The notes beneath the pieces were generated by a model. That model was not told the DNA's origin. It made no database searches and was given only the letters and a program-made list of their open reading frames with translations. From Pseudomonadota bacterium (GTDB lineage Bacteria > Pseudomonadota > Alphaproteobacteria > Acetobacterales > Acetobacteraceae), in NCBI GenBank assembly GCA_021847995.1, contig JAJZNE010000147.1, positions 1 to 34,073 on the forward strand: a stretch of DNA of 34,073 nt, read 5' to 3'. Made by a program: the position numbers and the translations under genes. Shown here one piece after another: positions 24,804 to 33,841 of the stretch (positions within the stretch are counted from its first letter, which is position 1; every line of letters starts with the position of its first letter).

Positions 24804-25058
24804 ATGATCACTGCCGGGCAGTTGCGTGCCGCACGGGCGCTGCTCCATATCGACCAGCGCCAGCTCGCCGAAAGCGCCGGCCTGTCGCTGCCGACCGTGC
24901 AGCGCATGGAGGGCAGCGACGGCGTCATCCGCGGCAATATCGATTCGCTCGCCAAGCTCATCGCCGCCCTCAATGCCGCCGGCATCGATCTGATCGACGA
25001 CGGCGCCGCCAGCCTCGGCGGCGGCCGTGGCGTCCGCCTCGGCAGGCGCGCAGGATGA
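24804..25058 (+). CDS. Small XRE-family (helix-turn-helix) transcriptional regulator
   Basis: The product has 84 residues. ITAGQLRAARALLHIDQRQL followed by AESAGLSLPTVQRMEGSDG is a Cro/CI-type HTH, and IDSLAKLIAALNAAGIDLID completes the domain. The ATG at 24804 was chosen because the domain begins there and the upstream in-frame ATG (24738) lies inside the dyad-rich promoter region. Neither start has a clear Shine-Dalgarno. The stop overlaps the hyfB start (ATGA), so the regulator is made from the same transcript as the membrane complex. Confidence 0.85.
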   Translation: MITAGQLRAARALLHIDQRQLAESAGLSLPTVQRMEGSDGVIRGNIDSLAKLIAALNAAGIDLIDDGAASLGGGRGVRLGRRAG

Positions 25059-27052
25059 GCCTCCTTCTGCTCGTCATCCTGCTCCTGCTGGCGGGCGTCC
25101 CGGCCGGGGCGGCGCGGGCCCACGCGCCGGACGGCAGGCCGCTCGTCTATGGCCTCAGCGCGGGCGCCTGCGCGATCGGCGGGCTGGCCGCCCTCGCCGC
25201 GATCGGTGCGCCGCCCGCAACATTGTCGCTGCCGCTCGGCCTGCCCTGGATCGGCGCGCATCTCCGCCTCGATCCGCTCGCCGCCTTCTTTCTCGTCGTG
25301 GTCAATCTCGGCGGCGCCGGCGCGAGCCTCTATGCTCTCGGCCACGCGCGCCACGAGACCATGCCGCAGCGGGTGCTGCCCTTCCACCCGCTGTTCCTCG
25401 CCGCCCTCAATCTGGTGGTCATTGCCGACGACGCCTTCACCTTCCTGTTCGCCTGGGAGCTGATGTCGCTCGCCTCCTGGGCGCTCGTCGTCGCGCATCA
25501 CCGGGAGCAGGAAAATCTGCGCGCCGGCTATGTCTATCTGCTGATGGCGAGTCTGTCGGGCATGGTGCTGCTGCTCGCCTTCGGGCTGCTCGCCGGTCCC
25601 GCCGGCAGCTACGCCTTCGCCGCCATGCGCGCGGCACCGCCCGCCGCCGGCGTCGCCGGGACCGTGCTGGTGCTGGCCCTGATCGGCGCCGGATCGAAGG
25701 CCGGGCTGGTGCCGCTGCACGCCTGGCTGCCGCTCGCGCATCCCGCCGCCCCGAGCCATGTCTCGGCGCTGATGAGCGGCGTGATGACCAAGGTCGCCGT
25801 CTATGCCTTCCTGCGCATCTCGCTCGATCTGCTCGGCACGCCGTCGTGGTGGAGCGCCGTGCTGGTGCTCGCGCTCGGCGGCGCGACCGCCGTGCTCGGC
25901 GTGCTCTACGCCCTGATGCAGCACGATCTGAAGCGTCTGCTCGCCTATCATACGGTCGAGAACATCGGCATCATCTTCATCGGCATCGGCCTCGCGATGG
26001 CCTTCCGGGCCGACGGGTTCGCCGCCGCCGCCGCCCTCGCGCTGACCGCGGCGCTGTTCCATGTCTTTAACCATTCCGTGTTCAAGGCCCTGCTGTTCTT
26101 CGGCGCCGGCGCGGTGCTGACCGCGACCGGCACGCGCGACATGGAGCGGCTCGGCGGCCTGATCCACGGCATGCCGCGCACCGGCTTCACCTTCCTGATC
26201 GCCTGCGCCGCGATCTCGGCGCTGCCGCCGCTCAACGGCTTCGTTTCCGAGTGGCTGACCTTCCAGGCGATTCTGCTGCGGCCCGACCTGCCGCAATGGG
26301 GGCTCAAGGTGATGATCCCGACCGACGGCGCCCTGCTCGCCCTGGCGGCGGCGCTGGCGGCGGCCTGCTTCGTCAAGGCGTTCGGCATCAGCTTCCTCGG
26401 CCGGCCGCGCAGCGAAGCCGCCGGCGCCGCCGCCGAAACCGATCGCTTCTCGCGCGCGGCAATGAGCGGTTTCGCGGCCCTCTGTCTGCTGGCCGGCGTG
26501 CTGCCGGGCGCCCTCGTCGATGTCCTGGCGCCGGCGGTGCAGTCGCTGCTCGGCGCACGCATGCCGGCCCAGCTCGGGCTGCCGTGGCTGTCGCTGGTCC
26601 CGGTCGCCGCTGCACGCAGTTCCTACAACGGCCTGCTGATCTTTCTCTTTCTCGCCGCCGCGACCTCGCTCAGCATCCTCGCGATCCATCGCTTCGCCTC
26701 CCGCGCGGTCCGCCGGGCGCCGGCCTGGGACTGCGGCTTTCCCGATGCGCGGCCGGCCACGCAATACACCGCCGACAGCTTCGCCCAGCCGATCCGCCGC
26801 GTCTTCGGCGCCCTCATCTTCAATGCGCACGAGACGCTGTCGCTGCCGCCGCCCGGCGACACGGCACCGGCGCGGCTCACCAAGCATCTCGCCGATCCGA
26901 TCTGGGATGCGCTCTATGCCCCGGTGCAGACCGTGGTCGCCTGGGCCGCGGAGACGCTGAACGTGCTCCAGTTCCTGACCATCCGCCGCTATCTCGCCGC
27001 GGTGTTCATCGCCCTCGTGGCCCTGCTGCTGGCGCTCGCGCTGTGGCAGTGA
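25055..27052 (+). CDS. hyfB: HyfB-like proton-conducting transporter subunit (NuoL/N family)
   Basis: The product has 665 residues with about 14-16 membrane segments. Antiporter-like channel residues are visible in GSKAGLVPLHAWLPLAHPAA, VSALMSGVMTKVAVYAFLRI, HDLKRLLAYHTVENIGIIFI and FNHSVFKALLFFGAGAVL; the conserved lysines and histidines suggest a working proton or ion channel. The C-terminal extension (WDCGFPDARPATQYTADSFA, PIRRVFGALIFN) is typical of HyfB/HycC rather than NuoL. It overlaps the XRE gene by 4 bp and hyfC by 4 bp (GTGA). Confidence 0.93.
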   Translation: MSLLLLVILLLLAGVPAGAARAHAPDGRPLVYGLSAGACAIGGLAALAAIGAPPATLSLPLGLPWIGAHLRLDPLAAFFLVVVNLGGAGASLYALGHARHETMPQRVLPFHPLFLAALNLVVIADDAFTFLFAWELMSLASWALVVAHHREQENLRAGYVYLLMASLSGMVLLLAFGLLAGPAGSYAFAAMRAAPPAAGVAGTVLVLALIGAGSKAGLVPLHAWLPLAHPAAPSHVSALMSGVMTKVAVYAFLRISLDLLGTPSWWSAVLVLALGGATAVLGVLYALMQHDLKRLLAYHTVENIGIIFIGIGLAMAFRADGFAAAAALALTAALFHVFNHSVFKALLFFGAGAVLTATGTRDMERLGGLIHGMPRTGFTFLIACAAISALPPLNGFVSEWLTFQAILLRPDLPQWGLKVMIPTDGALLALAAALAAACFVKAFGISFLGRPRSEAAGAAAETDRFSRAAMSGFAALCLLAGVLPGALVDVLAPAVQSLLGARMPAQLGLPWLSLVPVAAARSSYNGLLIFLFLAAATSLSILAIHRFASRAVRRAPAWDCGFPDARPATQYTADSFAQPIRRVFGALIFNAHETLSLPPPGDTAPARLTKHLADPIWDALYAPVQTVVAWAAETLNVLQFLTIRRYLAAVFIALVALLLALALWQ

Positions 27053-27999
27053 CCGCGGCACTGCTGGTTCAGGGCGCGGACATGGCGCTGGTGGTCCTCG
27101 CCGCGCCGCTGCTGACCGGGTGGGTCCGCCGGGTGAAGGCGCGGCTGCAACGCCGCCGCGGGCCGCCGCTGCTGCAACCCTATCGCGACCTGCGCCGCCT
27201 GCTCGGCAAGGAAGCGGTGATCGCCGACGGCGCGTCCTGGCTGTTCCGCACCGCCCCCTATCTCGTGTTCGCCTTCACCTGGGTCGCGGCGGCGCTGGTG
27301 CCGACCTTTGCCACCGGACTCTATTTCTCCTGGACCGGCGACCTGATCGCGATCACCGCACTGCTCGGCGCCGCACGCTTCCTGCTGGCACTCGCCGGCA
27401 TGGACATCGGCACCAGCTTCGGCGGCATCGGCGCCAGCCGCGAGGTGATGATCGCCTCGCTGGCCGAGCCGGCGATGCTGATGATCGTCGTCACCCTGGC
27501 GCTGATCGCCGGCTCGACGCAGCTTTCCACCGTCGCCGCCTTCATGGCCTCGCCGGCGGGCGGGCCGGGCGTGTCGCTGATCCTGGCGCTGGCCGCCTTC
27601 CTGATCGTGGCACTGGCGGAGAATGCACGCATCCCGGTCGATAACCCGGCGACGCACCTGGAACTGACCATGGTGCACGAGGCGATGGTGCTCGAATATT
27701 CCGGGCGGCATCTGGCGATGATCGAACTGGCGGCGTCGCTGAAGCTGCTGCTCAGCCTCTCCGCCATCGCCTGCATCTTCTTCCCCTTCGGTCTCCTCAC
27801 CGCGGCCGGCGGCGCCGGCGGCTACGCGGTCGGTCTCGGCAGTTACGCGGTCAAGCTCGCCGCGGCCGGCGCGCTGCTCGGCGTGTTCGAGACGGCGACC
27901 GCCAAGATGCGCGTCTTTCGCGTGCCCGGCCTGCTCGGTGTCGCCCTCATGCTCGGGCTGCTCGGCACGCTGCTGCTCTATGCCGGGCGCGGCCTGTGA
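27049..27999 (+). CDS. hyfC: HyfC-like membrane subunit (NuoH family)
   Basis: The product has 316 residues (HyfC of E. coli about 320), with eight or so membrane segments. RRRGPPLLQPYRDLRRLLGK is the conserved first cytoplasmic loop, and ALAENARIPVDNPATHLELT followed by MVHEAMVLEYSGRHLAMIEL is the acidic loop that couples redox and membrane parts in the family. The start is a GTG overlapping the hyfB stop; an ATG at 27082 is the alternative. It anchors the hydrophilic arm. Confidence 0.92.
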   Translation: MTAALLVQGADMALVVLAAPLLTGWVRRVKARLQRRRGPPLLQPYRDLRRLLGKEAVIADGASWLFRTAPYLVFAFTWVAAALVPTFATGLYFSWTGDLIAITALLGAARFLLALAGMDIGTSFGGIGASREVMIASLAEPAMLMIVVTLALIAGSTQLSTVAAFMASPAGGPGVSLILALAAFLIVALAENARIPVDNPATHLELTMVHEAMVLEYSGRHLAMIELAASLKLLLSLSAIACIFFPFGLLTAAGGAGGYAVGLGSYAVKLAAAGALLGVFETATAKMRVFRVPGLLGVALMLGLLGTLLLYAGRGL

Positions 28000-28661
28000 G
28001 CGGCGGACTTTCGCTCAGCGTCGCCAATACCCTGGCCGGGCTCATGGTGCTGGCGAGCTTCCTGATGATCTATCAGGACCGGCTGTCGGCGCTGATCAAC
28101 GTGCTCGCCGCCCACGCCTTCGTCCTCGCGCTCGCCGTCGCGTGGCAGGCGCATGTCCAGGATGCCCCGGAGCTCTATGTCACGGCCGCGATCACGCTCG
28201 GCTTCAAGGCGATGGCGCTGCCGATGGCGCTGCGCCGCATCATCGTCCGCCTGGGATTGCACCGCGAGATCGAGGCAGTCACCGGCGTCGGGCTGACCGT
28301 GCTGGCGGGCATCGGCCTGGTGGCGCTGTCGCTCGACGTGATGCTGCCGGTGACGGCCCATGCCGATCCGCTGACGCGCGAGGACGTGACGCTGGCCCTC
28401 TCGGTGGTGCTGCTCGGCCTGCTGATGATGGTGACACGGCGCAACGCCGTCAGCCAGGTGGCCGCCTTCCTGTCGCTGGAAAACGGCATCGACCTCGCCG
28501 CCGCTGCCGCGCAGGGAATGCCGATGGTGGTCGAGATCAGCGTCGCCTTCTCGCTCCTGGTCGCCTTCCTGGTGATCGGCATCTTCCTCTTCCGCATCCG
28601 CGAACGCTTCGATTCGGTCGATGTGCGCGCCCTCGATGCGTTCCGCGGAGAGCGCCGGTGA
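27996..28661 (+). CDS. hyfE: HyfE-like membrane subunit (NuoK-related)
   Basis: The product has 221 residues, all helical membrane segments with short loops. SLSVANTLAGLMVLASFLMI, ELYVTAAITLGFKAMALPMA, TRRNAVSQVAAFLSLENGID and the basic C-terminus FRIRERFDSVDVRALDAFRG are characteristic of HyfE. The SLENGI motif corresponds to the NuoK Glu-bearing helix. The GTG start overlaps hyfC (GTGA), and its stop overlaps hyfF in the same way. Confidence 0.92.
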   Translation: MSGGLSLSVANTLAGLMVLASFLMIYQDRLSALINVLAAHAFVLALAVAWQAHVQDAPELYVTAAITLGFKAMALPMALRRIIVRLGLHREIEAVTGVGLTVLAGIGLVALSLDVMLPVTAHADPLTREDVTLALSVVLLGLLMMVTRRNAVSQVAAFLSLENGIDLAAAAAQGMPMVVEISVAFSLLVAFLVIGIFLFRIRERFDSVDVRALDAFRGERR

Positions 28662-30091
28662 TCGCGCTCGCCGGCATCCTCGGCGCGCCGCTGATCGGCG
28701 CCGCGCTGCTCGCCGCGATCCCCGGCTATCGCCTGTCGGCGCGGTGCAATGTGCTGGCGAGCCTCGTGGCCTTCGCCGCGGCGCTGCTGCTGCTGCACCA
28801 CCGGCCGCAGGCGGGACGCTTCATGCTGGTGGACGACCTCAACGTCGTGTTCATCGTCCTGTCCACCTTCGTCGGCTTCACCACCAGCCTGTTCAGCGCA
28901 AGCTATATCGGGCACGAACTGGCAACCCTGCGGCTCACGCCGGCCTATCTGCGCTTCTACCACGCCATGTACCAGCTGATGATGTTCGGCATGAACCTCG
29001 CGCTGGTCAGCAACAACATCGGCCTGATGTGGGTGGCGGTGGAGCTGGCGACGCTCTCCACCGTGATGATGGTCGGCATCTACCGCACGCATGAGGCGCT
29101 GGAAGCCGCCTGGAAATACTTCATCCTCGGCAGCGTCGGCATCGCGCTCGCGCTGTTCGGCACCATCCTCGTCTATCTCGCCGCGCGTCCGGTGGTCGGC
29201 GGCGGGCTGGACGGCATGGCATGGACCGTGCTGCTGATGCACGCCGCCGGGTTCGATCCGGCACTGCTCGACGTGGCGTTCGTGTTCCTGCTGCTCGGCT
29301 ACGGGACCAAGGTGGGGCTGGCGCCGATGCACGCCTGGCTGCCCGACGCGCATGCCGAGGGGCCGACCCCGATCTCCGCCGTGCTGTCGGGCCTGCTGCT
29401 CAATGTCGCGCTCTATGCGCTGCTGCGCTTCAAGATGCTGCTTGCCGCCTGTCCCGGCGGCATCGCGCCGGGGCCGCTGATGATCGCGCTCGGCCTCGCG
29501 TCGCTCCTGTTCGCGAGCCTGATGCTCTACCGGCGCCGCGACATCAAGCGCCTGTTCGCCTACTCGTCGATCGAGCACATGGGCATCATCGTGTTCGCCT
29601 TCGGCATGGCCGGCCCGCTCGGCAATTTCGCGGGTCTTTTGCAGATGGTCATGCACAGCCTGACCAAATCGGCGATCTTCTTCTCGGTCGGCCATGTCGC
29701 GCAGGTCAAGGGCACGCAGCGCATCGCCGAAATGGGCGGCCTGACCGAGAGTCATCCGCTGCTCGGCTGGGGCCTCGTCGCCGGCGTCGCGGCGATCGCC
29801 GGCATGCCGCCGTTCGGCGTCTTCACCAGTGAGTTCCTGGTGATCAGTTCCACCTTCGCGCGCGCGCCGCTGCTCGCCGTGCTGCTGGTGCTGGGGCTGC
29901 TGCTCGCCCTCGGCGCGCTGCTGCTGCGCCTGTCGTCGGTCGCCTTCGGGCCGGTGCGCGGCGGGACCGGGCCGACCGGCGCCTCGTTCGTGCCGATGTT
30001 CGCGCATCTGGCGCTGGTGCTGGTGGCGGGCATCTATCTGCCGGCGCCGCTGGTCGCCTGGTTCCAGCATATCGCGGCGCTGCTCGGATGA
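28658..30091 (+). CDS. hyfF: HyfF-like proton-conducting transporter subunit (NuoN/M family)
   Basis: The product has 477 residues with about 14 membrane helices. GYGTKVGLAPMHAWLPDAHA, EGPTPISAVLSGLLLNVALY, RRRDIKRLFAYSSIEHMGII and MHSLTKSAIFFSVGHVAQVK carry the conserved channel lysines and histidines. MWVAVELATLSTVMMVGIYR holds the TM5 Glu. The GTG at 28658 follows GGAG by about 7 bases and overlaps the hyfE stop. This is the second ion-channel subunit of the complex. Confidence 0.93.
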   Translation: MIALAGILGAPLIGAALLAAIPGYRLSARCNVLASLVAFAAALLLLHHRPQAGRFMLVDDLNVVFIVLSTFVGFTTSLFSASYIGHELATLRLTPAYLRFYHAMYQLMMFGMNLALVSNNIGLMWVAVELATLSTVMMVGIYRTHEALEAAWKYFILGSVGIALALFGTILVYLAARPVVGGGLDGMAWTVLLMHAAGFDPALLDVAFVFLLLGYGTKVGLAPMHAWLPDAHAEGPTPISAVLSGLLLNVALYALLRFKMLLAACPGGIAPGPLMIALGLASLLFASLMLYRRRDIKRLFAYSSIEHMGIIVFAFGMAGPLGNFAGLLQMVMHSLTKSAIFFSVGHVAQVKGTQRIAEMGGLTESHPLLGWGLVAGVAAIAGMPPFGVFTSEFLVISSTFARAPLLAVLLVLGLLLALGALLLRLSSVAFGPVRGGTGPTGASFVPMFAHLALVLVAGIYLPAPLVAWFQHIAALLG

Positions 30092-31464
30092 TGTCGTGGC
30101 AGGAAGCGGCGGATTGCCTCGCCCGCGGCAGCGCCACGCTGCTCAGCCTGTGGGGCGAACCGGGGGCGGTGCATCTGGCGCTCTGGCAGGACGGCGCGGT
30201 GCGGCACCTGGCCTTCGCCTGTCCCGACGGGCGCTATCCTTCGCTCGGCCGCTGCCATCCGCCGGCGATCCGGCTGGAACGGGCGGTGCGCGATCTGGAC
30301 GGGCTGGACCCGGTCGGCCTGCCCGATCCGCGGCCCTGGCTCGACCACGGGCCGGACCCCGCTTCCTATCCGTTCCTGCCGGCGGAGGGCGCGCACCTGC
30401 ACCAGGTGCCGGTCGGCCCGGTGCATGCCGGGATCATCGAACCGGGGCATTTCCGCTTCACCTGCGACGGTGAGACGATCGTGCGGCTGGAGCAGCGGCT
30501 CGGCTACGTGCATCGCGGCGTGGAGGCGCTGATGCAGGGCCTCCCACCGGACACGGCGGCGCGCCTCGCCGGGCGGATCAGCGGCGACAGCACGGTGGCC
30601 TATGCCCTCCCCTTCGCGCGCGCCGCCGAACAGGCCAGCGGCACCGAACCGCCGCCGCGCGCGGTGTGGCTGCGCGCCGTGATGGCGGAGCTGGAGCGGC
30701 TCGCCAACCACCTCGGCGATGTCGGCGCGATCTGCAACGATGCCGCCTTCAGCCTGATGCACGCCCATTGCGCCGTGCTGCGCGAACGCACGCTGCGTGC
30801 CGCCGCTGCATGCTTCGGCCATCGGCTGATGATGGACGTGGTGGTGCCGGGCGGTGTCGCGCAGGATCTCCCCGCGGCGGGGGAGGCGATCCTGCGCGCC
30901 CTGATCGACGAGGTGCGGCTGCGCGTACCCCCGCTGGTGAGGCTCTATGATGCGACCGCTTCGCTACAGGACCGCACCGTCGGCACCGGCATCGTGCGGC
31001 CCGAACTGGCGCGGCAATTCGGCGCCGGCGGGTTCGTCGGCCGTGCCTCGGGGCGGGATTTCGACGCGCGGCGCATGCCCGGCTACCCGCCCTACGACGC
31101 GCTCGCCTTCGACGTGCCGGTGCTCGCCGAGGGCGACGTGAATGCCCGTGTCTGGCTGCGCATCCGCGAAATCGGCGAAACCCTCGGCCTGCTCGGCCAG
31201 TTGCTCGACCGGCTTCCGGTCGGCGCGCTGCGCACCGCGCTCGCCGGGCAGGATGGCGAAGCCGTCACGCTGGCCGAGGGGTTCCGTGGCGACGTGCTGA
31301 TCTGGCTGCGGCTGGAAAAGGGCCGGGTGGCACGCTGCCATGCCCGCGACCCGTCATGGTTCCAGTGGCCGCTGCTGGAGGCGGCGATCGAAGGCAACAT
31401 CATCGCGGACTTCCCGCTGTGCAACAAATCGTTCAACTGCTCCTACGCGGGGCATGATCGCTAG
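30088..31464 (+). CDS. hyfG: HyfG-like (NuoCD-like) large subunit lacking the NiFe-site cysteines
   Basis: The product has 458 residues: a short NuoC-like N-terminal part (1-90) and a NuoD/large-subunit part (100-458). HFRFTCDGETIVRLEQRLGY and VHRGVEALMQGL are the family hallmark. In hydrogenases this is followed by a CGxC motif. Here that place reads GRISGDSTVAYALPF, with Ser165/Ser168. The C-terminal DPCxxC is replaced by DFPLCNKSFNCSYAGHD (Cys445, Cys451; C-X5-C). A NiFe centre therefore cannot be bound in the usual way. This matches the energy-converting-hydrogenase-related (Ehr) group rather than true hydrogenases. The ATG overlaps the hyfF stop. Confidence 0.9.
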   Translation: MMSWQEAADCLARGSATLLSLWGEPGAVHLALWQDGAVRHLAFACPDGRYPSLGRCHPPAIRLERAVRDLDGLDPVGLPDPRPWLDHGPDPASYPFLPAEGAHLHQVPVGPVHAGIIEPGHFRFTCDGETIVRLEQRLGYVHRGVEALMQGLPPDTAARLAGRISGDSTVAYALPFARAAEQASGTEPPPRAVWLRAVMAELERLANHLGDVGAICNDAAFSLMHAHCAVLRERTLRAAAACFGHRLMMDVVVPGGVAQDLPAAGEAILRALIDEVRLRVPPLVRLYDATASLQDRTVGTGIVRPELARQFGAGGFVGRASGRDFDARRMPGYPPYDALAFDVPVLAEGDVNARVWLRIREIGETLGLLGQLLDRLPVGALRTALAGQDGEAVTLAEGFRGDVLIWLRLEKGRVARCHARDPSWFQWPLLEAAIEGNIIADFPLCNKSFNCSYAGHDR

Positions 31465-31472
31465 GCGGACCG

Positions 31473-32015
31473 ATGCGAAGAACGCTGCTCCAGGGCCTGC
31501 TGCACCGCCCGCTGACCGAGGATTTGCCGCGCGGCGAGGAGGCGGCCTGCATCACCCTGGCGCGCCGGCTCGACGCGGCGGCACAGCGCATGCTCGGCCG
31601 CGGCCTTTCGATCCGTGCCGTCGATGCCGGTTCCTGCAACGCCTGCGAACTCGAACTCCACGCGCTCAACAACGCCCTTTACGATCTGGAGCGTTTCGGC
31701 CTGCGCTTCGTCGCCTCGCCCCGGCACGCCGATGTGCTCACCGTGACCGGGCCGGTCACCACCCAGATGCGCGAGGCGCTTGTCCGCACCCATGCCGCGA
31801 TGCCGGCGCCGAAATGGGTGGTCGGGGTCGGTGACTGCGCCCGCGACGGCGGTCCTTTCGCGGGCAGCGCCAGATGCTGCGGCGGCGCCGCGGCGGTGGT
31901 GCCGGTCGATCTCTGGATCGCCGGCTGTCCGCCGACGCCGTCGGCGCTGCTGCACGGCTTGCTCACCCTGCTCCGGCGCCCGCCGCCGGGCGGCACGGCG
32001 CCTGCCGGAGGCTAA
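31473..32015 (+). CDS. hyfI: HyfI-like (NuoB-like) iron-sulfur small subunit
   Basis: The product has 180 residues. The four ligands of an N2-type [4Fe-4S] cluster are present: Cys55 and Cys58 in DAGSCNACELELHALNN, Cys122 in VGVGDCARDGGPF and Cys152 in WIAGCPPTP. The cluster sits at the interface with the large subunit in complex I and hydrogenase-4. Its retention beside a NiFe-less large subunit suggests that redox chemistry, perhaps with quinone, remains. It starts 8 bp after hyfG and ends overlapping the typA stop on the other strand by 3 bp. Confidence 0.93.
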   Translation: MRRTLLQGLLHRPLTEDLPRGEEAACITLARRLDAAAQRMLGRGLSIRAVDAGSCNACELELHALNNALYDLERFGLRFVASPRHADVLTVTGPVTTQMREALVRTHAAMPAPKWVVGVGDCARDGGPFAGSARCCGGAAAVVPVDLWIAGCPPTPSALLHGLLTLLRRPPPGGTAPAGG

Positions 32016-33841
32016 GCCACCGCCTCCGCCTGCTGGCGTTCCGAACGCTTGCGCGCATGCGGGTCGAGATGGCGCTTGCGCAGCCGCACCGCGCCCGGCG
32101 TCACCTCCACCAGCTCGTCGTCCTCGATATAGGCGATCGCCTGTTCCAGGCTCATCCGCCGCGGCGGGGTCAGCAGCAGCGCATCGTCCTTGCCGGCGGC
32201 CCTGATATTGGTGAGCTTCTTTTCCTTGATCGGGTTCACGTCGAGGTCCGATCCGCGCGAATGCTCGCCGATGATCATGCCGACATAGACCCGCTCCCCC
32301 GGCGCCACGAACAGCGTGCCCCGCTCCTGGAGGTAGAACAGCGCATACTGCACCGCCTCCCCGTCGGCATTGGAAATCAGCGAGCCGCGGCTGCGCCCCT
32401 CGATCGGGCCTCGCCAGGCGCCGTAGCCGGCGAACAGCCGGTTCATGATGCCGGTGCCGCGCGTGTCGGTCAGGAATTCGCCGTGATAGCCGATCAGGCC
32501 GCGGCTCGGGATCAGGAAGACAAGCCGCTGCTTGCCGCCGCCGGAGGGCCGCATTTCCTTCAACTCGCCGCGGCGGCGGCTCATCTTCTCGACGACGACG
32601 CCCGCGAAGGGTTCGTCCACGTCGATCACCGCCTCCTCCAGCGGCTCCTCGCGCTCGCCGGTCGCCTCGTTGCGGCGGGTGATGACGCGCGGGCGGCCGA
32701 TCGCCAGCTCGAAGCCCTCGCGGCGCATCTGCTCGATCAGCACGCCGAGCTGCAATTCGCCGCGGCCGGCGACCTCGAACGCCTCGCTCTCGCTGCTCTC
32801 GGCAACCCGGATCGCGACGTTGCCCTCCGCCTCCCGCCACAGCCGCTCGCGGATCTGGCGCGAGGTGACCTTCCTGCCCTCGCGCCCGGCCAGTGGGCCG
32901 TCATTGATGCGGAACGTCATCGCGAGCGTCGGCGGATCGACCGGGGTGGCCGGCAGCGGTGCCGCCAGTTCCGGCGCGCCGAGCGTATCGGGCACCGTCG
33001 CCTCGGCCAGTCCCGCGACCGCGATGATATCGCCGGCCTCCGCCTCCTCCACCGGCACGCGGTCGAGGCCGCGGAACGACAGCAGCTTGGTCAGCCGCCC
33101 GCTCTCCACCACGCTGCCGTCGGCGCGCAGCGCCCGCACCGGCATGTTGAGCCGCGCCCGCCCCTGCTCCACCCGCCCGGTCAGCACCCGGCCGAGATAG
33201 GGGTCGTAATCGAGGATGGAGGCGATCATCGCGAACGGCGCCTCCGGTGCGACCGTCGGCGGCGGGACGTGGCGGAGCACGAGGTCGAACAGCGCTGAAA
33301 GATCCTGCCGCGGCCCGTCCAGCGCCAGATCCGCCCAGCCCTGCCGGCCGGAGGCATAGAGCATCGGGAAATCGAGCTGCGCGTCGGAGGCGCCGAGGGC
33401 GGCGAACAGGTCGAACACCTCCTCGTGCACCGCGTCGGGCCGCGCGTCGCCACGGTCGATCTTGTTGACGACGACGATCGGGTGCAGCCCCCGCGCCAGC
33501 GCCTTGCCGACCACGAACTTGGTCTGCGGCAGCACGCCCTCGGCGGCATCGACCAGCACCAGCGCGCCATCGACCATGTTCAGGATACGCTCGACCTCGC
33601 CGCCGAAATCGGCGTGGCCCGGCGTATCGACGATGTTGATGCGCACGTCGCGCCAGACCACGCTGGTGCATTTGGCCAGGATGGTGATGCCGCGCTCGCG
33701 CTCCAGCTCGTTGCGATCGAGCGCGCGTTCGGCCACCGCCTGATGCTCGCGGAAGGCGCCGGACTGGCGCAGCAGTTGATCGACCAGCGTGGTCTTGCCG
33801 TGATCGACATGGGCGATGATGGCGATGTTGCGGATCTGCAT
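32012..33841 (-). CDS. typA: Ribosome-associated GTPase TypA/BipA
   Basis: The product has 609 residues (family about 605). Translation-factor GTPase motifs are [19 protein letters not shown] (P-loop), [10 protein letters not shown] (switch I), [20 protein letters not shown] (G3) and [14 protein letters not shown] (G4). The C-terminal half has [40 protein letters not shown] and [20 protein letters not shown], which mark TypA. It aids ribosome assembly and stress adaptation. The ATG at 33841 precedes the conserved [15 protein letters not shown], with AAGG 6 bases upstream; an upstream in-frame extension is unconserved. Confidence 0.97.
   Translation of the reverse strand: MQIRNIAIIAHVDHGKTTLVDQLLRQSGAFREHQAVAERALDRNELERERGITILAKCTSVVWRDVRINIVDTPGHADFGGEVERILNMVDGALVLVDAAEGVLPQTKFVVGKALARGLHPIVVVNKIDRGDARPDAVHEEVFDLFAALGASDAQLDFPMLYASGRQGWADLALDGPRQDLSALFDLVLRHVPPPTVAPEAPFAMIASILDYDPYLGRVLTGRVEQGRARLNMPVRALRADGSVVESGRLTKLLSFRGLDRVPVEEAEAGDIIAVAGLAEATVPDTLGAPELAAPLPATPVDPPTLAMTFRINDGPLAGREGRKVTSRQIRERLWREAEGNVAIRVAESSESEAFEVAGRGELQLGVLIEQMRREGFELAIGRPRVITRRNEATGEREEPLEEAVIDVDEPFAGVVVEKMSRRRGELKEMRPSGGGKQRLVFLIPSRGLIGYHGEFLTDTRGTGIMNRLFAGYGAWRGPIEGRSRGSLISNADGEAVQYALFYLQERGTLFVAPGERVYVGMIIGEHSRGSDLDVNPIKEKKLTNIRAAGKDDALLLTPPRRMSLEQAIAYIEDDELVEVTPGAVRLRKRHLDPHARKRSERQQAEAVA

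Noticed and set aside
24776-27061. A long minus-strand open frame of about 760 codons
   Set aside because: It is the shadow of hyfB; the translation is Gln/Arg/Gly/His-rich with no domain, whereas the plus strand encodes a clear membrane protein.
30088-31464. A functional NiFe hydrogenase large subunit
   Set aside because: The N-terminal CGxC is absent, the C-terminal motif is C-X5-C, and no maturation genes are nearby.
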